Assembly (NCBI GenBank): GCA_023374025.1 | Contig: SIJG01000037.1 | Coordinates: 864,211 to 928,210 of the forward strand | DNA from: Heterodera schachtii | Taxonomy: Eukaryota > Nematoda > Chromadorea > Rhabditida > Heteroderidae | Direction of reading: 5' to 3' | DNA length: 64,000 nucleotides | Part shown: piece by piece, positions 59,229 through 64,000 of the stretch | How the letters are laid out: each line of letters opens with the position of its first letter | Numbering within the stretch: the first letter of the stretch is position 1 | The notes under the pieces: model-generated | The model's database searches: none | Told to the model about the DNA's origin: nothing | The model's input: the letters and a program-made list of their open reading frames with translations, nothing else | Program-made: the position numbers and the translations under genes

Positions 59229-60023
59229 CAGGGGTGCGATCGAAAAATTTGCAAAATCAGAACATCGGGCTCAAAAAATCAGATTTTGGGGTCAAAAATC
59301 AGAACATTTTACAAAATTGCTTCAAATCAGTTTTTTTATAATTTATTTAATCAAAAATGAATTAAAAATTATATTTTTGGCCTCCGATTATCATATTTAA
59401 AAATTTTGGCGAGGAAATTAGCAAATCGAAGATTTCAGTGCACTCGGGATAAAAAAATCAGACTTTTAAGAATTTTTTGCGACGGATTTTTCCAAAAGAC
59501 TTCTGGGGAATGCGGGGGGGGGGGGGGGGGGGGGGGGTCCGGCGGTGCCGATAGGCGCCGCCGGAAAATTTTTTTGTAATTTCGTTCTGATTTTTAACAG
59601 ATTTTCACCAAAAGGCCAATTTTTGCAATTAAAAGCCAAACGACGATTTTTGCGTTTAGAAACGCCTTTTTTAAACGCAAATTTTTTTCAAAAAATTTTG
59701 GCCGATTGACAGGGGAGGGGAGCGGCGTCAGGCGGTGCCGATAGGCGCCGCCGTGAAAATTTTTGCGATTTTTAATGCGATTTGTTAACAGATTTTTGTC
59801 AAAAAATGACCAATTTTTGCCAAAAATGTTATATTTTCTTGACAAAAGTGACATTATGCCACAAAATTTCAAAAAATATGAGTTTATCTAAGAAATCAGA
59901 ACAAATTTTGGTCTCTACCCCAAAATCAGAACAAATCTGACAAATCAGAACATTTTTATTTTATCAGATTTGGACCCTCCAAATCAGAACATTTCTGATA
60001 AATCAGAACAGATCGCACCCCTG
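59229..60023. mobile_element. hAT-type element with perfect 8-bp target duplication
   Basis: Begins CAGGGGTGCGATC and ends GATCGCACCCCTG, flanked by ATTAACAT at 59221-59228 and 60024-60031. The interior is a diverged relative of the 21318-22455 element (ATTGCTTCAAATC, TTTCAGTGYAYTC). It also carries two GC-rich hairpins (GGCGGTGCC / GGCGCCGCC, loop GATA) near 59540 and 59731. Confidence 0.85.
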
Positions 60024-60059
60024 ATTAACATTGTTTAATTACGTAATTAACAAATTTTC

Positions 60060-60480
60060 AATCTCACAAAATTTGGGGGGACCGATAATTATTTGTTTTG
60101 AACAGTTCTACGGGTACTCGCGAGTACTAATCACCAATCTGACCTCCATTTCGACCAATTTCGAATCAATTACTCGGTTTCGAACAAAATTATAAAATCC
60201 TTTTTTTTCATCAATTTTCGACTTTTTGTTCACTCCGGGTTCAAGGTTAGAAATTGATCAAAATGGAGATCAATTTTTGGGAAAATTTTTCATTCTTACA
60301 AATAGGGGTGTATATTCTGAAAATTTTCGGGACGATTCTTATGGTTGTATTTTTCGTTTTATTGCATTTTTGTTAAAGATTTTTCCGAAATTCTTGAAAA
60401 AGGCGCCAAAAATGGCGAAATATACACACAAATAGGCATTTCATTCGATTTTTAGAGGTTTTTTCGTTTTTTGAAATCCC
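60060..60480. repeat. Dispersed core-B inverted repeat
   Basis: CTGACCTCCATTTCGACCAA is mirrored by TTGATCAAAATGGAGATCAA about 100 bases on. Related to copies at 8.6, 20.8, 51.7 and 53.8 kb. Confidence 0.6.
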
Positions 60481-60498
60481 TAAATTAAGGGATGATGT

Positions 60499-61483
60499 AT
60501 GTTACAAAATTTTTTGCCGTTTTTCGCCAGAAAATTACTATTTTTTGCCATTTTTAATTTACGGAAGCGACAAAACAAGGATGCGCCGTGTTCATCAACA
60601 AATTCCGACTTGGTCGACCAGTGTTCGTTCCCGCTTGACCAGCTGCCACTGAACACACTCGTCATTGTCGCCTCACAACTCCCGTTCAAGGACTTCAAGC
60701 GGGTCGGCACGATTTCCAAGCAGTTCAACCGGGTGCGTGCGGAGCATCGACAGAATCTCAATTTTTTCCATCCAAAAAATTCCGCATTTTTTTTTGTTTT
60801 CACAGGCTCAACGAATGACCAGGTTCAGCAGAAAGCACGTCTCCGTCAACCTGTTGCGCAAGCTGTTCCCGGACGAAGTGCCCGACACGGACATGGACAA
60901 CAGCAACAACGACGGCGACGACGACAACAACGGCACTGAGCGCAGCGTTGGCATGCTGGAGGTGATGGACCCGCTGCGTCAGCACCTGCGAAGTTCGCCG
61001 CCCAGAAACATCCGTGAGATGGACATGGGCAAGTTCAGCACGTTCCGCGAGTCGCACTTCGTCGAACTGTTCCGTGTCAGTGATTTTTTGTCGTCGTCCG
61101 AAATTTTGTTGCCAATTAATGAATTATTGCCCCAAAAATTTCAGTCAATCAGCAACGGCAGAGAACTGTTCACGGAAGTACGACGCCTCAATGTGCAGAA
61201 GTGTGTAATCGAGTTGTGCGACATGGAATTTTTGGCCCAACTGATGCCCAAAGTGTGGTACATTCGCTGCTCCGCCCAAACGCTTGTCATCCCGGAAGAG
61301 TGAGTTGAAGAGTCCAAGCTTGGCCACATAAAACCCCCAATCTGATCAATTTAATTGGCCATCCATCCCATAATTTTCAGCATTGATCAGTCCAAATTGG
61401 CACTCACAATCAGCGTGGAACAGATGCGCAAATTGTACGCCAAGCTGGAGAAAGGATTTGGGAAAAAAATCGGACGAAAGTGA
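60499..61483 (+). CDS. Divergent F-box-like protein
   Basis: Exons 60499-60732, 60806-61299 and 61381-61483 join in phase, giving 276 aa. The segment FPLDQLPLNTLVIVASQLPF KDFKRVGTISKQFNRV has the F-box pattern (LP, helix, VSKxF). An Asn/Asp-rich tract (NSNNDGDDDNNG) follows, then RHTFRESHFVELF-type helical sequence, CVIELCDMEFLAQLMPKVWY and a basic end KGFGKKIGRK. It lacks the EFPADDSA and VRCPI motifs of the 49-53 kb copies, so it is a different subfamily. The ATG at 60499 gives a hydrophobic lead (NFLPFFARKLLFFAIF) that may be non-coding; the true start could be in an unseen exon with an acceptor near 60530. Confidence 0.65.
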
Positions 61484-61531
61484 TCGATCAAATCAATCCG
61501 ATGCTATTTTCTATATGTTTGTCCCGGTCTA

Positions 61532-62590
61532 CGTCAGTTGGGCCCTCACGATTGGGCCCCCACGTTTGGGCCCTCGCGTTTGGGCCCCACACGTTTGGGC
61601 CCCAACACGTTTGGGCCCCACTCGTTTGGGCCCCAAATAAAATTTTTCTATTTTCCAAAAATTCTTTATAAAAAATAACAAATTTTCTACAAGTATCTAA
61701 TATCAATATTAAAAAACATTTGTCAAGGATTCATTGGTAATTGCAAGAAATGCCTTTCAAATACTTAATGACACGGGGAACGGTTAACATAATTTTGATC
61801 ACTGAAGTTTTTGTGGGCAGCTTCTCAAAAAAAATAATTGTTCTGTCGTCATTGCTTAGCGTTGTCTCGTAGCATTCCAATCTTCGGCTTTGAAAAGCGG
61901 TTCAGTTCGCGACCCATCTTTGCGCGGACGTTCATCAACCTGAAATTGTGGCATTTTTTATGACAATTTTGAAAGTTCAGTCGAACAGATGCTTTGAAGA
62001 GCAAAAGAGCGCATTACAGAAGGCTCTTCCATTTTCTCAACAGCATGCCTTTTGGTGGCTGTCGTGATTTTTTGCGCAATGATGTGACTTGGATTCCGTT
62101 CACATATGTGTGGTATCGCCATGCGGATGAATTCATCTGGAAGTGAAGTCCAAATTCGTCCTTTGCATTTGTCGACACTGCTGTTCTTGAATTCCCATCG
62201 CCAAAATTTAGTTGTTCCATCGGCAGTTGTCTTGGTAAAGTCTAGAAATGTCAATCATGCTGTAGCTTTGGTCTATTTCATTTGGTGTCAAGATTTTGCT
62301 ATTATACAAAATGTTTTTTATTCTTTAAAAAAGTTAGAACATAAAATTTTTAGAATTTGAAAATCGTATTGAGAACAAAATTTGATTCAAATTGTAATTA
62401 ATTTTGTTTTTTTTAATATTGATATTATTTTTGGAAATTTTATTAGTTTCAATAAAGAATTTTTTGTAAATTTGAAAAATTTTTACTGGGGCCCAAACGT
62501 GTGGGGCCCAAACGTGCTGGGGCCCAAACGTGTGGGGCCCAAACGCGAGGGCCCAAACGTGGGGGCCCAATCGTGAGGGCCCAACTGACG
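61532..62590. mobile_element. MULE-like element, arms of tandem GGGCCCAAACGTG
   Basis: Left arm from CGTCAGTTGGGCCCTCACGA carries six GGGCCC-based units (CACGTTTGGGCCCC). The right arm is the inverted set (about 62488-62590) ending GGGCCCAACTGACG. The interior holds a FLYWCH-derived minus-strand fragment. No target duplication of fixed length is evident. Confidence 0.75.
61958..62254 (-). pseudogene. FLYWCH zinc-finger fragment captured in the element
   Basis: The open stretch reads FTKTTADGTTKFWRWEFKNS then SVDKCKGRIWT, later PHICERNPSHIIAQKITTAT and KRHAVEKMEEPSVMRS. This matches the FLYWCH layout (xWRC...CxARxxT...HxH) followed by the helical tail seen in MULE-linked FLYWCH proteins. The first Cys is Trp and the His pair is H-x-C, so metal binding is probably lost. 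There is no ATG start. Confidence 0.6.
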
Positions 62591-63024
62591 GGTTCCGGTT
62601 TGTCCATAATGTAAATACCGCCATTAAATCGCTAAATATTGTTTAATTTTGTAGGCCCAAATTTTTTTATTTTGACAATTTCACTTCCGCCCAATCAACA
62701 AAGTTTAATTCATCATTGAGAACAGGATTTTTAAGCACAAAAAAAAATGACAATTAAGCACTTAGTTAAGCATCAAAAACAATGTCCAATGATCGCTGCT
62801 GACCCATAAAATATCGCTCAGGCCACGAATTGAGTACATTAAATAATTTTAAAACAAATTTTGAGCTATTTTAGTGTTTGTTCGGATGGGCCAAGGGTTA
62901 GGAATGGACAAGATAAATGTCCTATTTGTATTCAGCGATCCTGAAAATATTATGATTTTCATTTTCCGGGTTAAAATTTAAAAAAAGGCGTCAAAATTTT
63001 ATTTGCAAAATTTTCTCCTCCCCC
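62591..63024. other. Upstream region of paralog 3
   Basis: No gene seen. About 62920-63000 (ATTCAGCGATCC, then TTTAAAAAAAGGCGTCAAAA) resembles 47075-47210 upstream of paralog 2, so the promoter region was duplicated with the gene. Confidence 0.5.
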
Positions 63025-63036
63025 CATATAAAAGAG
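63025..63036 (+). promoter_or_regulatory. TATA box of membrane-protein paralog 3
   Basis: CATATAAAAGAG preceded by CCCCC as in paralog 2, ~75 bases before the ATG. Confidence 0.6.
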
Positions 63037-63109
63037 GTGACTTTCTGCTGCTTCTGTGCTCACTTTCCTCATTTTTTTGCTTTCGTTTCAACTTCAAGTA
63101 CAACAACAA

Positions 63110-63424
63110 ATGATTCCGTCGCGTCCATTTTTCATATCAAATTCAAATTGGAGTTTGCCTTTGTCGCGTTTCTGCTGGTGCTCAGTGAATGCTTTTGCTC
63201 GGTTGACGCGCAACAAATGGAAAAGTAAACAATTTTTTGATGGCAAAATGCCAAATTTTTACAAAATTTTTTATTTTCAGCAATACTGTGACGACAAACA
63301 TCACCACCAGCAGCAGGACGACAACGACGCCGAAGCTGACGACGAACAATTCGAGCGCATCATCAAATACGACCAAGGCACCGACTTTTGTTGACGAACA
63401 TAAAATGCAGATGATCATCGTTGG
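63110..63424 (+). CDS. Small type-I membrane protein, paralog 3 (partial, frameshifted exon 1)
   Basis: Exon 1 (63110-63224) and exon 2 (63281-63424) align base by base with paralog 2. Exon 2 reads NNTVTTNITTSSRTTTTPKL, TTNNSSASSNTTKAPTFVDE and HKMQMIIVG, a Thr/Asn-rich ectodomain with several N-x-S/T sites. In exon 1 a two-base insertion (about 63134-63137, TTCATATC versus TTCATC) puts the ATG out of frame with the signal peptide (FAFVAFLLVLSECFCSVDA), so this copy is a pseudogene, uses another start, or contains a base error. Exon 3 with the membrane helix lies beyond the window. Confidence 0.65.
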
Positions 63425-63479
63425 GTGCGTTTGTCCTTTTTCCATCATCATTCATTGAGAGACCATCAATGGCAAGAAA

Positions 63480-64000
63480 TTCCGGCATTTTTGGGTCGTT
63501 GGGGGACCGACCCTGACGAAAGAGTGTTTTTGGAATGTTGATAATGGCACGAAATTCTGGCATTTTTGGGTCGTTGGGGGGTCCGACCCTGACGAATGAG
63601 GGTTTTTGCAATGTCGACAATGGCATGAAATTCCGGCATTTTTGGGTCGTTGGGGGACCGACCTTGACGAATGAGAGTTTTTGGCGACAATGGCATGAAA
63701 TTCCGGCATTTTGGGTCGTTGGGAGACTGACCCTGACGAAAGAGTGCTTTTGGAATGTTGACAATGGCAAGAAATTCTGGCATTTTTGGTTGTTGGGGGA
63801 CCGACCCTGACGAAAGAGTGCTTTTGGAATGTTGACAATGGCACCAAATTCCGGCATTTTTGGGTCGTTGCGGGACCGACCCTGACGAATGAGTGTTTTT
63901 GGCGACAATGGCAAGAAATTCTGGCATTTTTGGTTGTTGGGGGACCGACCCTGACGAAAGAGTGCTTTTGGAATGTTGACAATGGCACCAAATTCCGGCA
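63480..64000. repeat. 63/76-bp minisatellite in intron 2 of paralog 3
   Basis: Units of the same sequence as at 47640-47890 (GGTCGTTGGGGGACCGACC, GACAATGGCACGAAATTCC), at least six copies running past the window edge. Some units lack GGAATGTT and are shorter. All three minus frames stay open over much of the array (repeat artefact). Confidence 0.9.

Noticed and set aside
63363..63991. Repeated-peptide protein on the minus strand
   Set aside because: The minisatellite unit lacks stops in all minus frames. It sits in intron 2 of a plus-strand gene, and unit lengths of 63, 75 and 76 break any frame.

Overview
This is eukaryotic DNA and most likely comes from a plant-parasitic cyst nematode (Heteroderidae, Globodera/Heterodera type). 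The evidence is: genes broken by many short GT..AG introns; recognisable animal genes (JMJD6/PSR-1, a MAGI scaffold, a CGFS glutaredoxin); and two F-box-type proteins with the layout I know from the expanded cyst-nematode family (N-terminal F-box-like segment, a middle EFPADDSA-type motif, a C-terminal LMVRCPIVRDESKW-type motif). Genus assignment is inference. Coordinates of exon joins were read by eye.

Layout. 1-0.9 kb: a large inverted-repeat element. 1.8-2.45 kb (+): monothiol glutaredoxin (GLRX5-like) with an in-frame stop at a conserved Trp. 2.75-7.4 kb: a satellite of about 11.6 copies of a 400-bp unit that abuts the 3' end of an unrecognised gene (7.4-7.8 kb). 8.9-12.7 kb (+): complete 11-exon JMJD6/psr-1. 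16.0-18.2 kb (+): 5-exon coiled-coil protein behind a GC-rich putative promoter. 18.2-24.4 kb: repeats, including a MITE, a hAT-type element inserted 5 bp beside it, and a 1.35-kb tandem duplication that ends beside the next gene. 24.4-34.5 kb (-): MAGI scaffold gene with two WW and five PDZ domains, introns full of repeats. 34.5-44 kb: mostly low-complexity DNA and a GAGAGTCGAGACC minisatellite, with a few doubtful small exons. 45-48.4 kb and 63.1 kb to the edge: three paralogous small type-I membrane proteins, each with a TATA box. 49.1-53.5 kb: two F-box-type genes back to back (- then +). 54.6-59.2 kb: a short possible secreted peptide, then decayed, partly tandem CK1/TTBK-like kinase pieces. 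60.5-61.5 kb (+): a third, divergent F-box-like gene. 61.5-62.6 kb: a MULE-like element carrying a FLYWCH-derived fragment.

There is no operon and no single multi-gene pathway. The housekeeping genes (JMJD6 2-oxoglutarate hydroxylase in the nucleus, mitochondrial glutaredoxin, MAGI junction/synapse scaffold) sit among lineage-specific, duplicated or decaying families (F-box, CK1-like, small membrane proteins).

The most unusual pattern is a group of foldback-like elements. Their inverted ends are made of short tandem repeats (10-15 bp) that differ from element to element, while several share the same inner core sequence. This looks like exchange of termini between related elements and is the best candidate for something undescribed.
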